Of a stretch of DNA of 38,924 nucleotides, positions 17,971 through 26,587 are shown one piece after another. Both the position numbers and the translations under genes were made by a program. How positions within the stretch are numbered: position 1 is the stretch's first letter; every line of letters starts with the position of its first letter. This DNA is from Gammaproteobacteria bacterium (GTDB taxonomy: Bacteria; Pseudomonadota; Gammaproteobacteria; Enterobacterales; GCA-2746155): contig NVWF01000001.1 in the NCBI GenBank assembly GCA_002746155.1, forward strand, positions 40,850 to 79,773, written 5' to 3'. Under the pieces are notes generated by a model that made no database searches, was not told where the DNA came from, and worked only from the letters and a program-made list of their open reading frames with translations.

Positions 17971-19253
17971 TAGGTTCTTTCTCCACGTCCGATTGCGAAA
18001 TAGCGATACCCTCTTTCTTTCATCCGTTTAGGATCATAGATATTTCTGCCATCAAAGATAAGTGGCTGAACTAGGCGTTGTTTTATCTCTTCAAAATCAG
18101 GCACTAGAAACTCTCTCCACTCCGTTACAATGAGTAGAGCATCAGCTCCATCTAGTGCTGAATATGGGCACCCAGAAATGCCAATTTGGTTTGATATACT
18201 TTTTTCTTCTAGGTACTTCAATAACTCTTCACTACACCCAGGATCATAGATATTTAAAATGGCATCTTGATGGGCGAAGGCTTCAATTAAATTTAAGATG
18301 GGAGCATTGTGTATTTTGGTTGAATTTGGTTTGAAAGCTCCTCCCCATATTGCGAAGGTTTTTCCTCTTATATCACCATTAAAAAATCGCCAGACCTTCC
18401 TAAACAATGTTTCTTTCTGGCGTTCGTTAATTTTCATTACACGGCTTATCAGTCCAATATTATCAGGTTGAGAATCTTCTAAATCGCTTACTAATAACAG
18501 GTCATTTGCTAACTGTCTGCCTCCAAAACCAATGCCTGGATTCAAGTACTGCTCGCCAATTCTTGGATCAGAACCTAAGGCTCTTTTTATTGCATCAATA
18601 TCTATTTTTAGAACATCGGATATGTTTGCCAATTCATTCATAAAGCTTACTCGAGTTGCAAGCATGGCACTAATGGCAAAGCGTGCAAACTCAGCTTCTT
18701 TGATAGTCATTATTTGTACCGAGGTATGACTTTGAATAAAAGGTCTATAGAGTTCATTGATTAACTTTAACAACTCATTGTTTTCACAACCAATGGTTAA
18801 GGTATTTAAGTTTCTAAAATCTTCAAGCGCTCGGCCTTCTCGAATAAACTCTGGAATGTAGGCGATGGGTAAGTGATTCTGCTTCATAGCTTTATCAATT
18901 TCACCAACCGGTAAGGAACAGGTAAAAATAAGTCCCTTACAATGCTTATCTTCGGAGAGTTCATCAAGTAGTGATAAAACGGTAACTTTGTCGTCAGGTA
19001 TTGTAGTGACAATATAAAGATCAGAGGAATATTCTTCCACATTAATTGCTGTTGAGACCTTTAGTCGCTTTTCATCAATTTGCGTTTTAAAGACAGAATG
19101 TAATCCTCCATCTTGCATACTAGGATGTTCAAAAAGATTATCATTAAATTCATGTTTATCCATGGGCGTGAGATAAACACTATTGCCAATTTCGGCAAGG
19201 CAAGACGCCATGGTTATGCCTTCTAGAGTATGCCCAACCACGGTAATTTTCAT
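17970..19253 (-). CDS. UDP-glucose/GDP-mannose dehydrogenase-family protein lacking the catalytic Cys
   Basis: The 427-residue protein has the overall three-domain order of nucleotide-sugar dehydrogenases (MKITVVGHTLEG N-terminus, [15 protein letters not shown] core, C-terminal WREFLVPDF and IFDGRNIYDPKR), clearly related to the intact Ugd at 25.1-26.5 kb. However, the active-site GGSCFPKD is GGRQLAND here (242-251): the nucleophilic Cys is Q247 and the Lys is N250. The catalytic Lys and Asn of the core are R191 and S195, and the NAD loop reads GHTLEG instead of GIGYVG. It is therefore unlikely to oxidize UDP-glucose; a regulatory, binding or different catalytic role is possible. It overlaps pgi by 4 bases (ATGA) and galU by 1, so it is embedded in a working operon and the frame is intact. 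Confidence 0.88.
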   Translation of the reverse strand: MKITVVGHTLEGITMASCLAEIGNSVYLTPMDKHEFNDNLFEHPSMQDGGLHSVFKTQIDEKRLKVSTAINVEEYSSDLYIVTTIPDDKVTVLSLLDELSEDKHCKGLIFTCSLPVGEIDKAMKQNHLPIAYIPEFIREGRALEDFRNLNTLTIGCENNELLKLINELYRPFIQSHTSVQIMTIKEAEFARFAISAMLATRVSFMNELANISDVLKIDIDAIKRALGSDPRIGEQYLNPGIGFGGRQLANDLLLVSDLEDSQPDNIGLISRVMKINERQKETLFRKVWRFFNGDIRGKTFAIWGGAFKPNSTKIHNAPILNLIEAFAHQDAILNIYDPGCSEELLKYLEEKSISNQIGISGCPYSALDGADALLIVTEWREFLVPDFEEIKQRLVQPLIFDGRNIYDPKRMKERGYRYFAIGRGERT

Positions 19254-20908
19254 GATTGTTGCTCCGCTTCAGCTAGGGTTCTTTTAACTTGCTCAATTAG
19301 CGCTGAGGTAGAGCAATCAAGATAATCCAGCTTCTCACCTTGAAGAGCAGGCTGAATTTTATTCGCGATGGACTTACCTAATTCAACTCCCCATTGATCG
19401 AAGGGGTTAATATCCCAAAGAATCGATGAGATAAAAACTTTATGTTCATACAAGGCGATTAAACTACCTAAAGTGTAAGGTGTTAATTGATCAATAAGTA
19501 TGGTTGTTGATGACTGACTTCCCGCATACTGTTGATGTGGTGAAAGTTTCATTTGCTCATCTAAGGAGAGGGCAGTACTGCCAAGAGCCAGTACTCTCGA
19601 TTGGGCAAGGCAGTTTGATAGGTTCAGACTGTGATGCTCTGCAAAAGACTCTTTTACATCACGCGCTTCACCGGTACATCGTTTTATAGCCACTAGAAAG
19701 TCACTATTTACAGACTCTGTACCTTGATGGAGTAATTGATAGAAAGCATGTTGAGCATTAGGGCCAACTTCTCCCCAAAGTATTGGACAAGTACGATAGT
19801 TAATATCTTCATTACCTACTGATACAGATTTTCCATTGCTTTCCATTTCCAGTTGCTCAAGATAAGCATGGAAATGTTTTAAACGCCCATCGTAGGGTAA
19901 AATTGCATGGGCGTTTGTACGTAAAAAATTACAGTTCCAAATATCGATAAGAGACAATAAAACTGGAATATTTTTTTCCAAGGGCGTTTCAGCTAGGTGC
20001 TTATCAAGGTGATGGGCTCCCGCTAAAAATTCTTTAAAACCTTCCATGCCGATTTGAAGAGCAATACTAAATCCTACCGTTGACCATAAGGAGTAGCGAC
20101 CACCAACCCAGTCCCAAAAAAGCAGCTGATTTGATTTTGCTATTCCCCAGTCTGTCATTTTTTCCGTGGTGGAAGAGATACCAATAAAGTGTAATTTTTT
20201 TAAAAGTGCTTCATCTGCACCAGCAGTTTTTAACCAGGATACCGCTGTGTTGGCATTACTTAGGGTATCAATAGTGCTGAAGGATTTAGAAACCACAATA
20301 AACAAGGTTGTCTCTGGATTAAGCCCAGGCAAAAGACCTGCTAATTGTGCCCCGTCTATGCTTGATGCAAAGTGAATATTTAATTTCTTAGAGTCGGGTG
20401 CGGTAAACTCTTTTAATGCATAAGTAGTCATAAGAGGTCCCAAGTCAGAACCACCAACACCGATATTTACAATGTCTTTTATGGGTTTGCCTGTAAAGCC
20501 GCGCCACTGTTTTGCTTGAATGCGCTTAATGAGCACTTCCATTTTATTTAAAGACTTCTGGATTTTTTTATTGAACTGCTTATCTTCTAAAAAACACTCT
20601 TCAGCAGAGGGTGCTCTCAGCGCTGTGTGAAGAGCCGCTCGATTTTCAGATTTATTTACAATTTCACCTGAGAGTAACCCTTGAATTTTTTCTTCAACTT
20701 TAGCTTGTTTTGCCAAATCGATAAGCTCATCAAGCACTTCAGAAGATAAACGCTGCTTGGAAAAATCCATCACAAAGTGCTCTAGACTAGAGAACATTAA
20801 TTTCTGTTGTCGCTCAGGATCATGGAGCAGTTTATCGAGGTGCATCTCGGAGAATTGTTCAGCTTTGGCACGGAGGGAGTCCCAGCCAGGTAATAAATTT
20901 AATAGCAT
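19250..20908 (-). CDS. pgi: Glucose-6-phosphate isomerase
   Basis: Pgi interconverts glucose-6-phosphate and fructose-6-phosphate. The 552-residue protein is close to the E. coli length and shows VGGSDLGPLM, the signature FIVVSKSFSTIDT, GGRYSLWSTVG, EVGPNAQHAFYQLLHQG, and the C-terminal lysine motif ALYEHKVF followed by NPFDQWGVELGK. In this operon it links hexose phosphates to mannose (manC) and glucose (galU) nucleotide sugars. It starts 12 bases after manC. Confidence 0.97.
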   Translation of the reverse strand: MLLNLLPGWDSLRAKAEQFSEMHLDKLLHDPERQQKLMFSSLEHFVMDFSKQRLSSEVLDELIDLAKQAKVEEKIQGLLSGEIVNKSENRAALHTALRAPSAEECFLEDKQFNKKIQKSLNKMEVLIKRIQAKQWRGFTGKPIKDIVNIGVGGSDLGPLMTTYALKEFTAPDSKKLNIHFASSIDGAQLAGLLPGLNPETTLFIVVSKSFSTIDTLSNANTAVSWLKTAGADEALLKKLHFIGISSTTEKMTDWGIAKSNQLLFWDWVGGRYSLWSTVGFSIALQIGMEGFKEFLAGAHHLDKHLAETPLEKNIPVLLSLIDIWNCNFLRTNAHAILPYDGRLKHFHAYLEQLEMESNGKSVSVGNEDINYRTCPILWGEVGPNAQHAFYQLLHQGTESVNSDFLVAIKRCTGEARDVKESFAEHHSLNLSNCLAQSRVLALGSTALSLDEQMKLSPHQQYAGSQSSTTILIDQLTPYTLGSLIALYEHKVFISSILWDINPFDQWGVELGKSIANKIQPALQGEKLDYLDCSTSALIEQVKRTLAEAEQQS

Positions 20909-20920
20909 ATTTTATAATTC

Positions 20921-22333
20921 CTAATCATCACTTCGACCATAGCGATCTTCAAATCGGACTATGTCATCCTCACCTAAATAGCTACCCGATTGCACCTCAA
21001 TCATTTCAAGAGGAATATTACCCGGGTTTTCTAAGGCGTGGGTTTCACCGATTGCTATGTAGGTTGACTGGTTTTCTGATACCAAAAAGGTATCTTCGCC
21101 CTTTGTCACCTTTGCAGTGCCGCTAACCACTATCCAGTGTTCGGCTCTGTGATGATGCATTTGTACTGACAGTTTTTCACCGGGCTTGACAACTATTCGC
21201 TTAACTTGAAAGCGATCTCCTGAGTCGATGGAGTCATAATATCCCCAAGGGCGATAGACTTTACGGTGATTATTAATTTCATCTCGGTTTTGCCTTTTCA
21301 GTTCATTAATGATGAGCTTGATGTCCTGAACCTTATTTTTGTCAGCAATTAATACGGCATCATCGGTTTCCACCACCACTAGATTATCAAGGCCGATGAT
21401 TGAAACTAATTTATTCTCACTGTGAACGTAAGAATCGTTCACTGATTCAACTAGCACGTCACCATTTAATACGTTGTTATTACTATCTTTATCAGATAAT
21501 TCCCAAAGAGAAGACCAAGCACCCACATCACTCCAACCTGCGTCTAGAGGAACAACCACCGCCTTGTGTGTTTTTTCCATTAAGGCATAGTCGATAGAAA
21601 CTGCTGGGCATTTTGAAAAGGCATTGTGATCAAGCCGTAAAAAGTCGAGGTCGGATAGAGCCTTCTCTACGGCCTCGGTGCAAGCTTCAACTATATCTGG
21701 TGAAAATTGACTCAGTTCATTAATCAAGGTCGATGCCTTAAACATGAACATGCCACTGTTCCAGAAATAATCACCGCTATTTACGTATTGCTCGGCTGTT
21801 GCTTGATCGGGTTTTTCAACAAACTCCATGACAGGAAAAGTTGTTGTACCGGCCTGCTTATTGGCTTTGATATAACCGTAGCCTGTGTGAGGTGACTGTG
21901 GAACTATACCAAAAGTCACCAAGGCACCTGCTAAAGCTGCCTTTTCTGCCATGGCGATTGCTTCTTGAAATACTGTCACATTTTTTATTTCATGATCAGC
22001 CGATAAAACTAATAATAGAGGGTCATCCTGTTTTGACTTAGCAGCTATGGCGGCTGCGGCTATAGCTGGTGCAGTATTTCTACCCTCAGGTTCTAGGATG
22101 ATCAGACTGTCTTTAAGATCTAAACCACTTAGTTGCTCGGCAACCATAAATCGATGGTCTTGATTACAAACAACAATTGGAGATTCTATGGATGAAACAC
22201 CTTCTAAGCGAAGTAGAGTGTTTTCAAATAGGGTGTTTTTGTTCAAGAGAGGCAAAAATTGCTTTGGTTTTTGTTTTCTAGAAAGCGGCCAAAGTCTTGT
22301 TCCACTACCACCTGACATCACTACAGGGATCAT
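20921..22333 (-). CDS. manC: Mannose-1-phosphate guanylyltransferase / mannose-6-phosphate isomerase
   Basis: This type II PMI-GMP enzyme (ManC/CpsB/AlgA family, 470 residues) makes GDP-mannose from mannose-1-phosphate and, in the bifunctional members, also isomerizes fructose-6-phosphate to mannose-6-phosphate. The N-terminal nucleotidyltransferase domain carries GGSGTRLWPLSR (8-19) and FVEKPD; the C-terminal cupin domain has RPWGYYDSID, the metal-binding QMHHHRAEHW and TKGEDTF. It has an AGGA ribosome site and is first in the operon, divergent from nadK. GDP-mannose use points to O-antigen, capsule or exopolysaccharide. Confidence 0.95.
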   Translation of the reverse strand: MIPVVMSGGSGTRLWPLSRKQKPKQFLPLLNKNTLFENTLLRLEGVSSIESPIVVCNQDHRFMVAEQLSGLDLKDSLIILEPEGRNTAPAIAAAAIAAKSKQDDPLLLVLSADHEIKNVTVFQEAIAMAEKAALAGALVTFGIVPQSPHTGYGYIKANKQAGTTTFPVMEFVEKPDQATAEQYVNSGDYFWNSGMFMFKASTLINELSQFSPDIVEACTEAVEKALSDLDFLRLDHNAFSKCPAVSIDYALMEKTHKAVVVPLDAGWSDVGAWSSLWELSDKDSNNNVLNGDVLVESVNDSYVHSENKLVSIIGLDNLVVVETDDAVLIADKNKVQDIKLIINELKRQNRDEINNHRKVYRPWGYYDSIDSGDRFQVKRIVVKPGEKLSVQMHHHRAEHWIVVSGTAKVTKGEDTFLVSENQSTYIAIGETHALENPGNIPLEMIEVQSGSYLGEDDIVRFEDRYGRSDD

Positions 22334-22504
22334 AAAAGTTCCTTTTGTATCTTTATCTGCATAAATATGGCTTTAAAGAGCAATACTAGCATAAATAAAA
22401 CAATATAAAGTTATATCTGTCACATATTCCTTGCCTAATCAAGGAGTTAACGACTAGAATTAAACCATCATTCTATTTTTTATCACAAAAACTAAGTCTA
22501 AACT

Positions 22505-23383
22505 ATGAGCAGAAAATTCACTACAGTTGGTATCATGGGGAAACCCAATAACCCTAATGTTGCCGAGACAGCTAGTATTCTTTACAAATACTTACTTTCC
22601 AAGGTTTCAAATGTCCTGGTCGAAGAGTCTTTTGCTACTGGCATGTCGCCATCACCTGAACTAACCGTATCAAGGGAACAGATAGGCAGTAAATGCGATC
22701 TAGTTATCGTTGTTGGCGGTGATGGCAGTATGCTTAATGCAGGTCGGCTACTGGCAAATTATGAAGTACCTGTCCTTGGAATTAATCGAGGTTACTTGGG
22801 ATTTTTAACCGATATCAGTCCTAAAGAAATGGTACAACAAGTCTCAGAAGTGATTGACGGTAATTTTATCGAAGAGAAAAGGTTTTTACTATTTGCTGAA
22901 GTTAATCGAGGTTCAGGTAATGTTGATCATAGTGAAGCGATGAACGATATCGTTCTCTACCCCGGTGAAATTTCTAAAATGCTCGAGTTTGAAGTCTACA
23001 TAGATGACCAATTTGCTTTCTCCCAGCGAAGTGATGGAATTATCGTATCCACTCCTACTGGTTCTACGGCTTATGCCTTATCCGGTGGAGGTCCAATAAT
23101 GCATCCTAGTTTGGATACGATTGTTTTAGTGCCAATGAATGCTCATACACTAAGTTCGAGACCTATCGTGGTTAATATTAATAGCCACATCGATATTATC
23201 GTGGCTGAGTCAAATAAACATAATCCACAAATCAGTTGTGATGGACAGTTTACTTTTCCTGTGAAGCCTGGTGATAAAATAAGTATTCGAAAAAAGAAGC
23301 GACAACTTTGGTTATTGCATCCAGCTGATTATGATTATTATCGTGTTCTGAGAACTAAACTGGGCTGGGGCTCTAAGCTTTAA
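22505..23383 (+). CDS. nadK: NAD kinase
   Basis: NadK phosphorylates NAD to NADP. The protein has 292 residues, as in E. coli, with the diacylglycerol-kinase-like motif VVGGDGSMLNAGR, the following NRGYLGFLTD, and the substrate loop STPTGSTAYALSGGGPI. It diverges from manC across 171 bases and is followed after 30 bases by an outer-membrane protein gene on the same strand, probably in one transcript. Confidence 0.97.
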   Translation: MSRKFTTVGIMGKPNNPNVAETASILYKYLLSKVSNVLVEESFATGMSPSPELTVSREQIGSKCDLVIVVGGDGSMLNAGRLLANYEVPVLGINRGYLGFLTDISPKEMVQQVSEVIDGNFIEEKRFLLFAEVNRGSGNVDHSEAMNDIVLYPGEISKMLEFEVYIDDQFAFSQRSDGIIVSTPTGSTAYALSGGGPIMHPSLDTIVLVPMNAHTLSSRPIVVNINSHIDIIVAESNKHNPQISCDGQFTFPVKPGDKISIRKKKRQLWLLHPADYDYYRVLRTKLGWGSKL

Positions 23384-23413
23384 AAATACATACTAAGTAA
23401 GGCATTCGACTTC

Positions 23414-23983
23414 ATGAATATCATTAAAAATCTGCAATTATTTTTGCTGGGCACACTACTTTTATCAAGCACATTATTTGCTGATTCAGAGATTTCAATT
23501 CTCTACTCGAGTGCTAACCCTGATTACAAACCCTTTGAAAGTACGTTTGGTTACGCTTTAAGTGGACAGTTTAACTTTGAAAATGGTTTATTTGTTAGTG
23601 GCTATTTTAACGAAACTGATTTTAAAGCCAGTGGACCTTTTGTCGGTAATGTTGATGTTACAAGTTGGTCAGAAGTAGGTATTGGATATTCTTTTGCTCA
23701 CAAGTGGGGTCAGTTTTACTCTCTTATTACCTTTGAAAAAATCGATACTGAATTTAAAACATTTGATGGATATGGTGCCCATTTTGGATATCGAAATGAT
23801 TTTGCAAAAGATTGGACCGGAGTAATTCAGCTGGGATACATCGACACTGATTTTACCGATTGGCAACTTATTGGAAAACTCTTTTATTCAGTCTCAGACA
23901 CCCTGAGTCTGACCTTTGGCATCAGGGATTACGACAATTGGGATTATACAAATTATGAGGCTGGAGTTGTGTTTCGGTTTTAG
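23414..23983 (+). CDS. Small outer-membrane beta-barrel protein, function unknown
   Basis: The 189-residue protein begins with a signal peptide (MNIIKNLQLFLLGTLLLSSTLFA, cleavage expected before DSEI). The mature part is a series of alternating polar/aromatic strands (for example SGQFNFENGLFVSGYFNE, WSEVGIGYSFA, GYGAHFGYRNDF) and ends in VVFRF, the C-terminal Phe signature recognised by the BAM complex. Its size fits an eight-stranded barrel of about 165 residues, like OmpW/OmpX-size proteins, but I see no specific family match. A related annotation would be a porin-family or OmpA-like barrel without a periplasmic domain. Confidence 0.8.
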   Translation: MNIIKNLQLFLLGTLLLSSTLFADSEISILYSSANPDYKPFESTFGYALSGQFNFENGLFVSGYFNETDFKASGPFVGNVDVTSWSEVGIGYSFAHKWGQFYSLITFEKIDTEFKTFDGYGAHFGYRNDFAKDWTGVIQLGYIDTDFTDWQLIGKLFYSVSDTLSLTFGIRDYDNWDYTNYEAGVVFRF

Positions 23984-23993
23984 AATGTTTAAA

Positions 23994-24150
23994 TTACTCT
24001 TTAATATCCCACTTTTCACCTGTGGAATAGATGGCATCTGTACTCTTAATTTGATTCTCATGCATACCATAGAGAGTTGAGCGTTTGATTTACAAAATCC
24101 ATTAAATGAAGGCACTTTGCTTTAAATTCTGAAGCTTTGATTGTTTGCAT
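23994..24150 (-). pseudogene. Decayed Phd/YefM-family antitoxin with internal deletion
   Basis: From ATG 24150 the frame reads MQTIKASEFKAKCLHLMDFV, a clear Phd/YefM N-terminus (T-x-x-EFKAKCLxLMDxV), but it stops after 30 codons at 24058. In the neighbouring frame, the sequence from about 24083 to 23994 encodes STLYGMHENQIKS and ends IYSTGEKWDIKE-stop, like the C-terminus of the same family. The central strand segment (normally VITKNGKPVAKLVP) is absent, so an internal deletion with frameshift near 24080-24090 joined the two ends. No partner toxin remains next to it. The match is by eye and the C-terminal part is less certain than the N-terminal. Confidence 0.65.
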
Positions 24151-24225
24151 GATATTTGCCCAGTTAAGTCCATGGTCATAATTATAGTCATATCGAACTG
24201 AAAATCAATAATTAGCAAGGTCAGT

Positions 24226-24242
24226 TAGGTGCCAGACACCTA
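24226..24242. repeat. REP-like short palindrome, copy 1
   Basis: TAGGTGCCAGACACCTA has 6-bp arms (TAGGTG/CACCTA) around CCAGA. Related copies lie at 25075-25087 and 27706-27720. This one is 9 bases past the hepT stop and could also form its 3' hairpin. Confidence 0.6.
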
Positions 24243-24251
24243 CATTCTAGA

Positions 24252-24695
24252 TTACAGTTTGAGTAACTTTTCCAAAATAGTTTTGCTGTAGTTTTCAACT
24301 TGCTTGTATTTTCTAGTTCTTAAAATTTTTTCTAACTTTTTCCAATCAAGGTTAAGGTAATCATGAATAATGGCATTTCTCATGCCCACAGCACCTCTCA
24401 TATCATTGATGTCTGTTGAAGTCAGAGCGAGAATTTCATAGAGTCTTTCGATAGTTGCTCGAGCTTCAGATGGCACAGGCTTGTTAATCGCTTTAAGATA
24501 ATGCTTTGAGCAGCCAATTGCACTTTCTACAATCACTTGCAAACTTCTCTCTGCAGCACTACGTTCGTTAAATGTCAGGGGTCTTGTTAGAATACAGTCG
24601 GTTAATTCATCTAAACCAGAAATATGTTGTTCTAACTGTTCTAGCAATGCCAATACATAAGGCTCGTAATTATTTCCTAAATCGTCGGTGTTCAT
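24252..24695 (-). CDS. hepT: HepT-like HEPN toxin (RNase) of a HepT/MntA pair
   Basis: The 147-residue protein is a helical HEPN-domain protein of the HepT type. The RX4HXY catalytic pattern is complete: R106, H111, Y113 (RNAIIHDY). HepT proteins are RNases or tRNA-targeting toxins; in characterised pairs the partner MntA blocks them by adding AMP to the Tyr of this motif. The ATG overlaps the end of mntA by 26 bases, so the pair is translationally linked with the antitoxin first. Between this module and its neighbours lie short palindromic repeats, hinting at recent insertion. Confidence 0.85.
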   Translation of the reverse strand: MNTDDLGNNYEPYVLALLEQLEQHISGLDELTDCILTRPLTFNERSAAERSLQVIVESAIGCSKHYLKAINKPVPSEARATIERLYEILALTSTDINDMRGAVGMRNAIIHDYLNLDWKKLEKILRTRKYKQVENYSKTILEKLLKL

Positions 24696-25053
24696 ATTTA
24701 TAAGATTCCCATAATGACCATATACGTTGCTGCTCTGAGTGTAACCTTAAATCATTTAAACAAAGAATTAGTTTTCCATCGGTTATGACATTATAAGCCA
24801 ATGGAACAGGTATTTGATTAATATCAATAATTGATATTTTTTTTCCTATTATTTCTGTCCAATGTGATGATAGTTTATCAGGATAATATTCATCTAAAGA
24901 ATTTTTAGCTGGATGTTCAGTTAGTGCAATTGCCAAATCATAATCGCTTGAATCTGTTTGCATTCCCTTTGCACGAGAACCATATAACCAGACTATTTCG
25001 ATATCCCTAGCATCCAAGGCTAGTTGATAAATTTTTTTTTGATTTTTGGGCAT
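24670..25053 (-). CDS. mntA: MntA-like nucleotidyltransferase antitoxin
   Basis: The 127-residue protein is a minimal nucleotidyltransferase with the GSX10DXD pattern: G25-S26 (LYGSRAKG), D37 and D39 (SDYDLAI), and a downstream acidic position in ISIIDIN. In characterised systems MntA transfers AMP from ATP to the HEPN toxin Tyr and so neutralises it. Its gene precedes and overlaps hepT. The AAGGCGCCTGGCACC repeat lies about 20 bases upstream of its start. Confidence 0.85.
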   Translation of the reverse strand: MPKNQKKIYQLALDARDIEIVWLYGSRAKGMQTDSSDYDLAIALTEHPAKNSLDEYYPDKLSSHWTEIIGKKISIIDINQIPVPLAYNVITDGKLILCLNDLRLHSEQQRIWSLWESYKYEHRRFRK

Positions 25054-25074
25054 AAACTCACTTTGTCATATTAA

Positions 25075-25087
25075 GGCGCCTGGCACC
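25075..25087. repeat. REP-like short palindrome, copy 2 (diverged)
   Basis: GGCGCCTGGCACC resembles the reverse of copy 1 and copy 3 (GGTGCCTGACACC) with two changes. It lies just upstream of mntA, so copies 1 and 2 bracket the toxin-antitoxin pair. Confidence 0.45.
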
Positions 25088-25124
25088 GGATATTTTGCAA
25101 TGTTAGAGCAGTCTAAGTCAATAT

Positions 25125-26468
25125 CTACAAATGAACATTGGATGATAAGCCTCGACCAATTGCGTAATAAGCAATGCCTAAATCGGCTAATAGTTTAGGA
25201 TCAAATAAATTACGACCATCTATGATGACACTTTCACTCAGCTCATTTTTAATTACATTAAAGTCAGGCGCTCTAAATTGACTCCACTCTGTGCAGATCA
25301 CAAGGGCATCGGCCCCCTTTAGTGCAGCTTCTTTACTCTGGCTGAGTAGAAAGTCGTCACGCTCACCGTATATCCTTGTAGATTCAGCCATAGCTTCAGG
25401 GTCATAGGCCTGTACAACTGCCCCATCTTTCCACAAACTTTCCATTAGAGTTCGACTAGAAGCCTCACGCATATCATCAGTATTAGGTTTAAAGCTCAAT
25501 CCCCAGAGCGCAATGGTCTTGCCTTTTAAATCGCCGTCAAAGTGATGATTTAAATATTCATACAACTTATGTTTTTGTCGATAGTTAACTTCTTCCACCG
25601 CCTCAAGCAACGATGGTTTATAGCCAATTTGAGTTGCAGTGCGAACTAGCGCCTGCACATCTTTAGGAAAACATGAACCACCATAGCCAGCTCCAGGATA
25701 AATAAACTGATAGCCAATTCTTGGATCAGAGCCAATACCGTGTCGTACAGCTTCTATGTCAGCTCCGAGACGCTCTGCCAGGTTAGCGAGTTCATTCATG
25801 AAGGATATTTTGGTTGCAAGCATGCAGTTTGCTGCGTACTTAGTAAGCTCAGCGGAACGAACATCCATGACAATTACCTTGTCATGATTACGATTGAAGG
25901 GAGCATAAAGTTCGCGCATTTTTTTCTCGGCGTTAATGTCTACTGTGCCAATGATGATGCGATCAGGCTTTAGGCAATCAGCAAGTGCTGAACCTTCTTT
26001 TAAAAATTCTGGGTTTGATACTACGGCAAAAGTAAGTGACGAATCTCGCTCTGCAAGCTTCTTGGACATGGTTGATTCAACTTTATCTGCCGTACCAACT
26101 GGAACCGTAGACTTGTTGACTATAAGCTTAGGTGATTGCATATAGGTCGCGATTGTATTGGCCACCGAGAGAACGTATTTGAGATCCGCTGAACCATCTT
26201 CATCAGGAGGTGTACCAACCGCTATAAATTGGAACTCTCCATGATTAACAGCCAGCTGCATATCGGTGGTAAATTGTAGTCGACCAGAACTATAGTTCTC
26301 CGTGACCAAATTAGTTAGGCCAGGTTCAAAAATTGGGGTTTTTCCCTGTTTAAGCGATTCAACCTTACTTTCATCGATATCAACACATATAACATCATGT
26401 CCAACAGATGATAAAACTGCACCTTGTACTAAACCAACGTAGCCAATGCCAAAAACCGTTACTTTCAC
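25125..26468 (-). CDS. ugd: UDP-glucose 6-dehydrogenase
   Basis: Ugd oxidizes UDP-glucose to UDP-glucuronate with two NAD. The 447-residue protein is canonical: NAD loop GIGYVG (7-12), STVPVGT (120-126), NPEFLKEG with E154, K210 and N214 in [11 protein letters not shown], and the nucleophile C266 in [10 protein letters not shown] (261-270). It is the active counterpart of the degenerate paralogue at 18-19 kb. It follows galE after 119 bases on the same strand. UDP-glucuronate is used for acidic capsules or O-antigens. Confidence 0.96.
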   Translation of the reverse strand: MKVTVFGIGYVGLVQGAVLSSVGHDVICVDIDESKVESLKQGKTPIFEPGLTNLVTENYSSGRLQFTTDMQLAVNHGEFQFIAVGTPPDEDGSADLKYVLSVANTIATYMQSPKLIVNKSTVPVGTADKVESTMSKKLAERDSSLTFAVVSNPEFLKEGSALADCLKPDRIIIGTVDINAEKKMRELYAPFNRNHDKVIVMDVRSAELTKYAANCMLATKISFMNELANLAERLGADIEAVRHGIGSDPRIGYQFIYPGAGYGGSCFPKDVQALVRTATQIGYKPSLLEAVEEVNYRQKHKLYEYLNHHFDGDLKGKTIALWGLSFKPNTDDMREASSRTLMESLWKDGAVVQAYDPEAMAESTRIYGERDDFLLSQSKEAALKGADALVICTEWSQFRAPDFNVIKNELSESVIIDGRNLFDPKLLADLGIAYYAIGRGLSSNVHL

Positions 26469-26587
26469 TGTTTATCTACCTTATTTTAAATTAATTGACT
26501 GCTTCTTCAGTCGCTTTGTATTCTTTCTATGCCATGCAAGTGCTCGAGCAATTGCCGATTAGCAAATAATAATTATATTAAAAAAAA

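Noticed and set aside
23894-24115. 73-codon minus-strand frame across the end of the barrel gene
   Set aside because: It overlaps the 3' end of the outer-membrane protein gene and contains the middle of the antitoxin relic in the wrong frame; no recognisable product.
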